Part shown: one piece after another, positions 13,001 through 24,409 of the stretch
Layout: every line of letters begins with the position of its first letter
Position numbering within the stretch: position 1 is the stretch's first letter
Source of the DNA: Toxoplasma gondii ME49
Taxonomy: Eukaryota > Apicomplexa > Conoidasida > Eucoccidiorida > Sarcocystidae
DNA: 64,000 nt
Direction: 5' to 3'
Assembly: GCF_000006565.2 (NCBI RefSeq)
Contig: NC_031475.1
Coordinates: forward strand, 2,002,690-2,066,689
Notes under the pieces: model-generated
What the model saw: only the letters and a program-made list of their open reading frames with translations
Database searches by the model: none
Told to the model about the DNA's origin: nothing
Position numbers and translations under genes: made by a program

Positions 13001-16000
13001 CGAGATCCAACGTATCTACCGAGGTAAACCATATCGGACGCGTCCCACTCTGGTCCGTCCGTGCGCCGGACTGGCAGGCGAAAATGTTTGCGACGGTCTT
13101 CGCCAGAACAAGATTCTCAGAATCTGGCAAACGACTGCATGCGTCTTCGCACGATGTTTGCTCATCCGTATCTGTTCATGGTTCAGCGCCAACGCCGTCG
13201 GTATGCATCGCTGTAGTCTTTTTATAGTCTTTCTCCACGTGATGGCGCGCTCACGCGGTTCCGCCCTGTTTTTTCTAGGATCTCGTCTTCGAAGGATTCT
13301 CAAAGAAGAACTGCATTGTCTTATCTTGACACTTCGTGAAGAGGACGTCGTCCAGGCGGATGGCGAAGGTGACGCTTCGAGAGAGAGAGGACGCGGTGAT
13401 CGAGAAGGCTTGAGGAGTGTCGAGGTGAGTAGTGAGGTGTCACGTCGCGGCTAGTAGTTTCCTTCCTGATTTTTATCGTTTGTTTCCTTCGCGGGCATTT
13501 CCAATTCTTTTGCTCGACACCAGAAATATACCCACCAAGAAGATAAGTTTGGTGGCAACTGGAAATCCAAGATTCCAAAGTGAACTTAAACGTTTACGTA
13601 CCTGAAAAAGTAAGATGCCAACGTGCATTCGTGGACGAGTATTCGCGAAACTCAGCAAATTGCATGGTGGAATTTAGGTTTATTACAGGACGCACGCCTT
13701 GTTCTGTCTACCCAAGGACACAGCGTTCCCCTCCCTCATGGGTGTGCCTTCACGATGTAGAAAGGCAGACCCAAGGATAAAGACAGATTTGGAGGTAGAC
13801 CCGGAGAGATAGGACGATTAGCCACATTGCAAAGGTAATGATGCAGATTTTGATGCGCTGACTTGCAGCTTATTGGAGCCTTTGGAGACCACCCTTGGGA
13901 AGAGCGAATTCGTATGCGGTTCTGCTCCGTACGGAGGTAAGGTACAACGGTTACAGCGTGCTTCCGTTCCCTCTTGAGTTTACCTCTTTGTTTCCTGCAA
14001 CTATCCCAGAGAGACAAGCATCATTCACGCGTGTAGGAACCTTTTTCCCCCATAGAAAAGTTTTAACAGTTCTGCTTGCACGGCAGCCGTACGCAACACT
14101 CCAGAATTCGACAACGTTTCCTCACTCCCTCTTGGTTTTCTATGTAACAGCGACAGGCATCTTTCTCCAGGCTTTGCTGAAGTATATCTATTCTCAGCCA
14201 CTGTGTCTGTGAAGCCTCCTTTACTTGCGGGCGTGACAAAAAGGAAAAAACGTATGTGTGCGTGCTTCGAACTCATATCGGCAGTCGGCGAACAAAGGCA
14301 CCTGTAGGTGTATGTCCGTCTCGTTTTTGGAACGACTCAGATGCAAATGAAAAAGACACCTGTGCACAGGTAGTGAGACAGATATCCTAACACTTACCGT
14401 ATATGTATATCAACAGGCGGAACATGTATCAGTTACCGGGATCAGCATGCGTACTCGCACAAAGACATCGAGATACAAACAAATGCGTCTGTGGGTGCCA
14501 GCACACTAGTGTCCGATTCTGTCCAGCTGTTCATCTCGACTCGCTGCTTTCGCTGTCAACAAGAACCTGTGCATGCGTTCAACGGGTATGGAGCGTCCGG
14601 CGAAGCGGTCAGTCTCTGTCAAACCCCCACCACGATGTGTCGAACCGTGGGAGTTCTTCACGGGAACACAGTTATGGCAAACATTCGTAGAGTTTCTTTT
14701 CAACGCGCCTATCCAATTCTATGTTGTCCTCGCAGATGCTATACTGCTGCAAGGCCGTATACAGTAGGACGACATCTGTTCAAGTTTATTGTTGACAACA
14801 TCTACCGATGCAGCTCGCAGTATGCCCAGGTTGCAGTAAGTAACACTTCTCAATACGGATATAAATGTATATATTTCTGTGTTTACGACTTATAAGGTGC
14901 TTGCATTTTCAAGATGGGGATTCAGTCAAGTATCTTTGATCCCTTCCCCTCACGCATATATATATATATATATATATATATTCAGAAATTTGGGGTATTC
15001 TTGTGAGTGTTTTTGCAATACATTTTGGCTTTCTTTGTCCACGGATAGGAATTGGGCACCGGCTTCTGAATGTCCCTTGCTGTTTGCGATCCCTGCCTTC
15101 TTCCTTCTCCCTTGTCATTTTCCATTTAAGTCTTCTTTCCCTGTGCTCTCTTCTTCGCAGGATCCAGACGGAAATATGAACAACTATATCGACGTCTCAG
15201 AACCGGTTCCTCCTGCTCTCTGCCTCGTTCCTCGTTTTCCCTGGCCACTTGCCCGCTCGTTCCGGTGCGGGGGACCCCCGTCTGTTGTGGACCTTTGTGG
15301 AACCCTTTCAAAGCACGTTTTTTCTCCTCAAGCAGAACAAGGGGAAGAAAACCGAAAAACTGATGCTGCGAATGATAGTGGAGACAGTATGCGCGATCGG
15401 TGGAGGCAGGAGAGCAAAAATGGCGAGAAAAGCTGTAGCAAAGAAACGAGAAGTAATAGAAACGTTGCATGTGGGAAACCGTCCACCGTTCCGGTTTCAA
15501 AGGACCAAACGGGTGGGCACAACTCTCCGCGATTACACTGTCATGGAAACGGTGAAGCAGAACTTGGTGATGGGAAGAGTGAAGCGGACGGGGTCGAGAC
15601 GTCCACGCGTGAAAATTTTGTAGAGAGCCTGGAAGTCCAGACGAGCTCCCAGAACGTGGACACGAGGACCGGAGATCAGCCTGCAGAGGCTCAGTTGGGC
15701 GATGAATCGCTGCGATCCTCAATCACTTTACCGGAAACAACAAGACGGTTTTCGCTCTCTCTCCCACTCCGAAGCCACACAGGTCGTTGCCAGAAAGTGA
15801 ACGCCCAAGAAGGACAAGAGGACAATGAAGTCAGGCTAGTTTGCTCTCTGGAGACACCACTGAGTAGGGTGCCGACGCTCAGTGTATTGCCGGAGGCAGC
15901 GGAGCGGATAAATTCGCGCGACGGAGAGGAGCCAGCAGGTCACCCAGCCGGAGTGTCGGAAGAAGGCTCTGTGCAGCGACTTCTCTGCGGTCACACTGAT

Positions 16001-18052
16001 GAAGAAAATCCAGAAATGTTGGCAGACTTGGACGATGTAGTTGCTCCTCTTCTCCGCTTTCCCCGATGGTCAGCTCTCGGTCGGCGAGAAAGGCATGAGA
16101 GAAGTTCTCGCATTCTTCCGGCCCTCTGGCGAACCGCTTTGAGCAGAAAGTCTTCTGTCGAAAATTCACCGCCAGGACGGGGCTGCAACGCCGCAACGAA
16201 TGTCTCTGTCTCTTCTTTCCCTGCAGCTAAGGAGAAATGTAAAGACTGCGGCAGTGGCCACAGCCCCAGCGACGGTTCGCAGACCTCTCGGTCCCCAGCG
16301 TTGCCAGAATGGGCTTGGAACACAACTCGCGTTTGGTCGCCGAGTCCTCGTCAAGTCGCCGCCCGGATACACTTTGGCGGAGACGCTGTCGGGGAAAGTT
16401 TCCGTGAAGGAGACTGCGGTTGTGAAAGCCTATTTAGACGCGCACAAGCGCCAGACAAAGCAAGCCACAGTAATCCCTCTTGTTTTCATGGTTTTGAGGC
16501 CGAAGACAAACCGGGAAAGGACATGAGCTTCGACACTCTCCATCAGGTCGAAAAACATTCCACGTTCTCCTCGCCGGGAAGTGTTCAGAGCGCAAGCGAC
16601 ACGCGAGATTCTCTGATTTGCACATCTGAGCAGCCTCTGGAAAAAAGAATGAGACACAGACAGGGAGATTCAAAAAGACGAGCGCAGAGTTTACCTGCAT
16701 GCCACCACAGGCAAAATACGGTTTCATGTCTCGTAGAAACCGTCACCAAGCTTCAGCCGCGAAGAAGGGGAAGCCTTATCGCACCGGATTCGGATACCAT
16801 TGCATCACTTGACAGTGGAGGTGGGGTGTCTGTATACCTCAACGAGCCCAGCATGGACGCGACTGAGGCGCTCGCGTTAGCTGATGTGGCCAGTGTTTCT
16901 CAGTCGTCGGAAGAATCCCGAGGGCGCCAGAATACGACAAACGTTTTGGTTTTCGATGGCACCGTATCGGCGCTCGTTGTTCCTGGTCTGGAAGGAGGTG
17001 GTGTTGCCTCGAAGAGTTGCGGGAGTCGAGTCGCCGATCTCAACGAATCGAAAAGGGAGGCCCACCCCGACGCTGTACACACACTTGGGGCGAAAGGCTC
17101 GGTTTCACTCGACAGAAATCCGTCGCTGTCATATGCCGTAGTGAGCAGCGAAGGACACAGACACTCTTCAGAAGCAGGAAACGAGAGCTCATGTGTGCTT
17201 CTGGTTGGCCCACGTCCATCTGAAGGGGAAGGGGAGCAACTAATAGAAAGCGACCCGTTCGCCGGAGCGAGCGACGGAGTAAAAGTTTGTAGGCGTTCCG
17301 GTGCGTCAGCGGAGGCCACTGACGGGTCAGAAATGCAGAGCAGATCAACCCAGAAACAAAGACAGGAGACTTCAGCCTGCTCGTCTTCAGATGGGCTTTC
17401 GCGTGGAACAGCAGTGTTGAGAAAACAAACGTCTTTTAGTGATCTGCCTGTCTCACGCCTGCGCGAGGAGATTCAGCGGCAAAAGGAGAAAGGCAGGAGT
17501 GACATACTTATTCAGGGCAAAGGGAGGTTCTCGGGTGTCAGTCTTCCAGCGAATATCAGTCCCCAATGTGGTGAGCTGGACGGGATGAACCGGTTAACAA
17601 GAGAACCGTTTCAAAACCGTAAAAAGGCAGCCAGTGCGGACTGGTCTGTAGAATTCGCGGCTACGCACATGGAGGAGCGCTGTGAGCAGTTTGTCGAACA
17701 TGAAAGTAAACTTGTGGGGTGGAAGAGAGAGGAAACTCAGGAAAAGGAGTCTGTTCGCGGCAAGGATCAGAGCGGCAATGCCCTATTAGTGGTGGAGGAA
17801 GCGAAGCTTCGACGTCCCTGTGGCCGCTTGCCTCCACTTGCCTTGGAAAAGCTGTTGTTTACAGCTGCTCTGAAGATTCCGGAGAAGTGCATCCACTCCG
17901 CGATTTCTCAATCGATGCCGATTGCCTGGCTCCGAGGGATTCAAGAAGAAACAACGAGCAAAGTGCTCTGCAGAGTGGCAGCTCTACGGAGGCCCACGCC
18001 GTCAGACAGCCCGCATCCGTGTGGCATGCAAGAGCTGGGTGGAGGTCGGTGA
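10097..18052 (+). CDS. Large IQ-motif (putative calmodulin-binding) protein
   Basis: Exons: 10097-11995, 12467-12529, 12963-13023, 13279-13424, 13869-13936, 14736-14835 and 15161-18052, giving 1742 residues; every junction agrees in phase. The first 633 residues are Ser/Pro/Thr-rich and without recognised domains. Four of the small internal exons build the ordered core. The first IQ-like motif, AAKTLQQRWRQRC (about 632-644), spans the first junction. The second, AAVEIQRIYRGSRLRRIL (about 665-682), is completed only by joining 13023 to 13279, where G+GA makes the conserved glycine. Helical segments follow, including FKFIVDNIYRCSSQYAQ. The last 963 residues are polar and low in hydrophobics. 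IQ motifs bind calmodulin or myosin-light-chain-like EF-hand proteins, so a cytoskeletal or apical Ca2+-linked role is a reasonable guess but not shown. The start is the first ATG (ctcaccATGacg) of a long open exon; an upstream coding exon cannot be excluded. A donor-like GGTGAGA sits just before the stop. Confidence 0.75.
14955..14982. repeat. (TA)n microsatellite in intron
   Basis: An uninterrupted AT dinucleotide run lies in the last intron of the IQ-motif gene, about 180 bases before the acceptor of the final exon. Confidence 0.9.
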
Positions 18053-20822
18053 GATGGAACGTACAGTGTGTGAAAGAGCTCGCCCGTGAAAGAGAGCATT
18101 TCGAACAAGTTACATGAAGGAGAGCTTCGCCACTGACGGCTAGCGTCCGTCAGGAAACAAACGAGGGAAACGTGGAAAACCACATGAACAAACAAGCAGA
18201 GCTGCCTGCCCTCTCTGCGTCTAGACCGCTCGTCACGAGCGCGGCGAAAGTGCTAGTAATAATCAACACCATGACTGTCGTTTATCCTAGCAACGCGGAA
18301 CGCAGAACAACTCCGCGTCTTAAAGTGTTCTCGTAGGCGCCACAAAAAATCGTACAAGTGACAATCTGAGATTCGAAAAATATGTCGAGACATTCGCTTG
18401 CAGATGAACGTGAAACTGCCCGTTACGTGTGACGCTCGGGGAACGGCTCGCACAGCGGAAAGACTAGAAAACTTTCTGGAAAATATGCCACATATGGCTG
18501 GACAGATTCACGCAGTCTTCCTATCCCGACGCATGTAGCGCGATATCTGAGTAACACTGTGTTCCGCCTCACACAGACCTGGTGTCTAGATGACTGCATT
18601 CGCACAAAGGTACAGACAAATAAAACATAAAATTCCCTTGGCAAGCATAGAGCCTTCTCCCGCTGGCATCAAGACCGCGAGGGCAACCAGAAAGTTTGTG
18701 GATATCGGGGGCAAGTCACGGCAGTCCAGTGCCCATGCTTTCGCAGAAGATGCAGCAAACCAGCGGAGATTACGTGCATGAGCACTCTGTTGTACACAGT
18801 ACATTACGCGGGAAGTGTATACCTTGCTGGCGAGGTGCTGTAGTATGGTGAGATGTGCGGGCGCTACACGTACGGTGGAAAAAGCAGATGTCAATGGTTT
18901 TGTCATCGAGAGAAAAAGTTCTAAGGACTTCCAGCAGCGAACAAGCGTAGAGAGTCACGGCGGAGACTTCCCATGCAGAATATAACGCAGAAGACACAAG
19001 GTGCCAGAGACTTTCCTGCTAACGTGAGGAAAGAAAAAAAGCCGACAACTGCATGGCAATAAAATCCTCGTGCGCTGCAGGAATATACCTGTTTCGTACC
19101 ATTCGAAAAGCCTGATGACGATCCTGTTCAGACTTTCACAGTGGATACAAAGAGGCATCCGCACACTCTGTGTCCGTCTACGCTGGCTTAATGAACATAT
19201 TGTCGCATACATACACCATTTTGCGTGACGCTGAAGCGTCTGGTACCTACCTAACTGGAGTCGGGCACCGTAACAAAAATGTGCGTAGTCATTAGTCTGC
19301 GCAGAAGCAGTGGCGGCCTTAAGCACCATCTGAGTGGTGGAGAATCCTTAGGTCTCTTGCTGCTCACTTTTTCCGGACCGACAATGTCTAATATTTTACG
19401 AGCGCTAGGCGCTTGTGAGAAAGAATACAGAGGAGTTGTTACCACCGCCACCGTTTCAGCCCACATAGAATCCACCTTCCCGAGAGCGTCAGTCTGCTTG
19501 ACGAAAAGTGCGACAAACTTCCACCGTTGCTAATCAAAAGGGTGAGTGTACCTGGATGGTGAGAATGACGGGGACGTTTTATCGTCCGATCGCACGCAGT
19601 CATAGTGGGTAACGAGTGATCTATGTCTGTTGGCAGCGCTCGCAAAAGCGAGCAAGTCCGACAAAGGCTGTTGTTCCCTGTTATTGCAACCGATTGGAGT
19701 GCTCCGATTCATTCGTGCAGCGGAACCGCCCTCCCACATCTCTCTTCAGAACAGAACTTTCCGCCTACCCACCGACAAAGGAAGGACTTCGGGAAGGATA
19801 CTTCAACTATACACGGTGCGCAGAACCCAATGAACAGAGAACGCAAATTCATCCCCCACTATGACGGAGTAAAAATTGGCACTGTTCCAGAGTTGGAAAA
19901 AGAAATTCCTGTAGTGTGAGGCGGAAGCAACGAGCTGTGACCAGCGCACGGCTTTTCTCCCTTCCACAAAACGCCAGTAACTGAGAAACAGACCCTGGAG
20001 AAAATGGGTTTCTTGTGGTCGACTGGCGCGACGCTCCTTCCTTTGAGATGCCCATTTTAACTACCTTCTGAAGTTTTCCTCATGTTGGCCTCGCTGTTTC
20101 TGCCTACTCCCGCGTTTTCACGACATTTTGAGCCGTTAAAACGACCCATGTACGAGCGACGCGATATGGCATCTTTCCCGTTTCCTCGTCGTGCTTCGCC
20201 GTATGGTATTTTGACAGAGAAGTCCTCGACAGGCGTGACGAGCTGGTTTTCGCTTTTATCCCTTGAAAGATGCAAAACAATGAGCAAGAGTCTTTGACCC
20301 CCACCACATCACTGAAACGCGGGGAAAGGCGTTCCCCGTCTTGAAACAGAGTGTCACATCTTTGCACGGAACTTGGTAAGGCTTCACCCTGCACAGAAGC
20401 ACACAAAACCAAATATATATACGACAGATACACGCACGTATGCAGAGGTGAACCTGAAAAACCGATACAGTCTTCCCGTCTATGCGGCGGTAGTCCGAAC
20501 TTGTGTCTACAAAGGAACCCGTGCGCGCACACACACACTGGCGCAGATCCATCATCGAGGCGGCCTCTGCGTCTACTCGCGAGAGCCACGCTCCTCCCCA
20601 AACCCAACTCTGCAAATCCCCGCAAGTCGCTTTAAACAACCGACTTCCCTGTTCTGTGCATTTCGCCTACAAACAGCACCTTCCAATAACTCTGTCCATC
20701 CCTGTCCTCTACACTTTAGTTTCAGCCCCGCACCTCGGGACTGATCCCTATCTCCCATGTATATGCATAAATAACTGTACGTATATGTATATAGATGCGC
20801 AAATGCATGTGTGTCCCATGTT

Positions 20823-21275
20823 TTAGAAGTCGACAGTTCCACGGATGTTGGCTGTGCCTTCAACGGTCCATAGTTCCTCCTCATCGCTGTGTGTTCTCTT
20901 TGGTGTATCTTTTCCGCGCTTTACACGGCTCTGGGGGCTGTCCACAGGCACGGTTGAAGGCCTGTGTGTGTCCCTTATTACGTTTTTCACAGCCTCCTCA
21001 CCCTGTGGTGAATGCGACCGATATCCGTAATCACTTTGACCGATGCTAATTCTTCTATGGCTTCTGCCTCGGCATTTACTTCCGGTGCCGTTTCGCTTGT
21101 TGGCTTCTGCGTGGGCAATTCGAACGCAGTGACAGCAAGGCGGTTGAGTGTAGCAGCAGTAGAGAGGCACCGCTGCAGACACGTAGTAGCCCGTCGGTAC
21201 ATAAGTCGCAGGATACACCGCCACCGGGTTCGTCACCCGTTGCAGGGTGACTGTAGGGTAGTACAAGTAGGCCAT
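20823..21275 (-). CDS. Candidate small protein, Val/Tyr/Pro-rich N-terminus
   Basis: A minus-strand frame of 150 codons opens at an ATG in good context (gaaacATGgcc) and ends at a stop at 20823. Its first 45 residues are rich in Tyr, Val, Pro and Thr (for example YVPTGYYVSAAVPLY), followed by a CC...CCHC cysteine cluster and a charged C-terminus. The Val/Pro/Tyr pattern recalls alveolin-type pellicle proteins, but the stretch is far too short to assign. A donor-like GGTGAGG near 21000 would allow splicing out of this or an overlapping frame that is also rich in Glu/Ala/Val codons. Function unknown; the frame may be fortuitous. Confidence 0.35.
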   Translation of the reverse strand: MAYLYYPTVTLQRVTNPVAVYPATYVPTGYYVSAAVPLYCCYTQPPCCHCVRIAHAEANKRNGTGSKCRGRSHRRISIGQSDYGYRSHSPQGEEAVKNVIRDTHRPSTVPVDSPQSRVKRGKDTPKRTHSDEEELWTVEGTANIRGTVDF

Positions 21276-21408
21276 GTTTCGTCTTCGCTAAGACAAGTAG
21301 AGTGAACTTTAACGCGGAACACGGCGTCAGAACGCTCCTCGAGTGCCGCAAATGAGTCAGGAGCACCCAGTGGAGGACATACCCGAACTCTGCTTTTCAA
21401 AAGAGTGA

Positions 21409-21672
21409 ATGGATAAGAAAATAGATGTATTGGCGCCTGCGGGCCACAGAAACCTCGTGGGTGTAAGCCTTGCTCAAGGCTACACACCGGACAATCCAAG
21501 AAGAAACTTCGATTGGAAAGCCTCCGCTGAAAGGTGGGTCTTTCTGCTGTCCAAATGGGAAGAAAACTTCGATGGACTTCCCGGAGAGATTCGGCCCGTA
21601 ACTCAAACACGCTGCGAGAAAAATCCGAGGACCCAGCGTCGAACCTTGGGTGCGAAAAAGCCCCCTAAATGA
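21409..21672 (+). CDS. Weak candidate short ORF
   Basis: An ATG-started plus-strand frame of 87 codons with mixed, non-repetitive composition. About 250 bases downstream a strong acceptor (tttccttctccag, ending at 21913) precedes another open stretch, so a small spliced gene is conceivable. The opposite strand is also open here, no family is recognised, and phases could not be settled. Confidence 0.15.
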   Translation: MDKKIDVLAPAGHRNLVGVSLAQGYTPDNPRRNFDWKASAERWVFLLSKWEENFDGLPGEIRPVTQTRCEKNPRTQRRTLGAKKPPK

Positions 21673-23682
21673 GAGATGTGCGCGCGGGAAACTCGCAAGA
21701 CAAAAGGGCACCTCCTTTATCGCGAAGTATGCACCGGAAAACAGGAAAGTTGACGTGTTTTCTGGGAGCCACAAAGCGCAGAAATGGCGGTTCACAGTCG
21801 GTCAGCTGAGTACGCGGAGTCAAGCGGGTGGACGGGCTGCCACTCAAGAACGGACAGGCAGAGAGGAGCGTTACTGGCCAGCGTTTTTGTAGCTTTCCTT
21901 CTCCAGTTTTCCAAGGGAAAGAGGCTTCTAAAGCAGTTCCTCAAACAATTGATGCGGCAAACACCGTCTCGCCAGTGTTCAAAAAAGAACTTCGTCGAGG
22001 ACGGGTGGGTCTTGGGCGCCACGAGTCTGCAAATCCTGCCAGTGGACGTAGCCTCTCCAACACACATACTGGAGGAGCAGCAGCGGGACAACCCTGTACT
22101 CATACGTATATCAGATTTGCAGATCTTGCATAAAGATGTTTTTTGCGGCGCTCTCAAGTGGGTCACTAGTGGATCCGTTGGGCCCGTTGAGAATCGGAAT
22201 CGTGGAAAGAGAAAGAACCATGTGCGATGTGTGGTGCCACCGTGCCACCCTGGCCGTGGCTTCTTCAGCTAGATAACTCGCCTCTATGCGTCTGCAAGTC
22301 CCTGCTGAGGAGGGGTAGCAGGGTTCAATTGAGCAAGACTCCCGCTTGTCGGTTACTGGAACAGTGAAGAAAGAATGACTATCGCGCGGAGAGAAAAGGC
22401 TCTGGGTAATGTCTAAAGAACGAGATGAATGCAATATAATGAGGAACAGGCTGGAGTCTTACCGTTACCAGTGGCCCATCAAGAGCCAGGGGTAAGAAAA
22501 CGCCGGCGGGAATATTAAAATGTACGATGGCGGATCTCCAGGCAGTCATCAATTCTTGGCTGGTGCAATGTTAATTTCTCACCGATGCATGTCGTCGGAT
22601 TTAACGTCAGCATCTATTTGGAAAACCAACATTTGCAAATGTACACGGGCCGGATTCTTGTTGGCCTAGTACCTGTTTGGTAACTCTGTGAACGTGTTTT
22701 GCGCCTCCGACTTAAGGGATAGGTATACATGTGTGTGTCTGAAGAGACTTCGGTGCAAGTGTTTGCGATAGCTGTCCGAGGCCATCGTCAGTATATCCCG
22801 TCGGGGTTCATCTTTATCGAGGGCTTTCTATCTCAGTTAACAAGGCATCGCTTCTCGGATTCCAGAGACGCCACCAAAAGCAAAAGAATGGTCAAACGGG
22901 ATGTGCATGTTCTCTCTGAAAACGTCGTGGGGTTTTTACCAACTTCTAAAGGCACTATTATATCCCCTCGTATGACATACACAGAAAATTACATTCTTTC
23001 CGATCTCTGTACAGTACCAGTGAGACAAGTATTGAGAGGGGAGCGGCTACAGACGCAGGAGAAGCACTGAAAGGTAAAACAGTTCCTTGGAAACTAGGGC
23101 TAGGCACAGAGGGAAGTCTAAACACGCGTGGCGCACCGTTCAGGTAAATCAGGGCATTTTTTCTTACTTTTGCGTCGAAACTGATTGTCTCATTAGGAAA
23201 ACGCAAAGGTGTCTGAACGTCCAGACAGGTTTCAGTTCCTCACAAAAAGGTTTACCCTTTCCTCCCCCAACTCGCAGTCTCAGCGTCCAGTCGACAGAGT
23301 TTTAGGTTCTAATCAAACGCGGGAAAACGGCTGCTACCTTTATGTTCTCTCTTTTTCTCCTTTGGCGCTGAGTGCCTCTCCATGACTGTGCGCCTCGCCG
23401 CCCCGAGGAGCCACAGCCAGTCCGAAAAAGTGGTCTGGACTGCCTTGCTTTTGAACGATGAAGAAACTGCAGTCGACTGCAAAGCTGGAACAGGAAGAGG
23501 TTGTCAACGCTGCCTACAGAGCGAAGCGCTACATGAAATAAGGTGGACGATTTTCAGGGCACACATCCGAGACAGAGGCTAATGGAAGACCTGAACACCC
23601 TGTCAAAACTCTAGAAATTCTCTGAAAAAGTACAGAACTACCACAACTGAGCTGCACAAACCCTTGTAGCATACATGCATGC

Positions 23683-23703
23683 TTATATATATATATATAT
23701 ATA
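23683..23703. repeat. (TA)n microsatellite
   Basis: A pure AT dinucleotide run downstream of APH; TGCATGC-like words and shorter TATA runs continue to about 23890. Confidence 0.9.
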
Positions 23704-24409
23704 GCTGCATATGTGTGTATACCTGTATAGCTATATGTACGCTTGTGAATCTATCAAATGTCCGTGTTTTATATACAGAAAGCGCTGGCCATACGCTCCA
23801 AATGCTTACGTATCTCTGCATATATGCATGCACCTATATATACATATATACATGTACATACACTATATATATAGATATCTTTACATACATACACGAGTGT
23901 GTGCGAGTTGGACAATGTAACTCATGTCGAGCTCTTCCGTGATGGAACCTAGTGTAATTTCCTGATTGTGGAACTCCGCAGAAGCAGAAGGTGCACCGGA
24001 GGAATCCACTGAAGAACCGACCCGGGTGCGAGCTCGTCGGAGCGACCCCCTATTTCAGAAGGCGTCATTTTCGCCGGCACCTGCAGGAACGTTTAAGTTA
24101 ACGGGAGTCCGAATCTTCAGTGTCGACTCCCGTCTGTGTTTCTGGGTCTTTCGGGGGGCCGTTGGTTGTTGCCCTCAAATCCACTTTGAGAAGTCCACTT
24201 TCTCGCGAGAAAGCCTGTTGGGACCCCAGTTCTCTGTTTTCTGCTACCTGATACTGCAGACTCCACGCACAAAAGCAATTCATGGTTTTTTCAAGAGACA
24301 GAACGAAGCCAAGTCGGAGAGACGCGTCTACGAAAAAGAGTCGCCGCAAGAAGAGCAAACGCACATCCGCCGGGTCGGCACAGATACAGACGAAGCGAGA
24401 CAAGAACGT

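Larger units (their letters stand above)
18053..24409. other. Intergenic region without a secure gene
   Basis: About 6.4 kb between the convergent IQ-motif gene and APH. It must contain both 3' UTRs. Both strands carry several open frames of 80-160 codons, but none has a recognised domain. The best are a minus-strand frame at 20823-21275 and plus-strand frames around 21409-21672 and 21921-22111; the minus-strand frame and the first plus-strand frame are listed separately. A (TA)n tract lies at 23683-23703 and further TA-rich sequence follows to about 23890. Confidence 0.45.
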
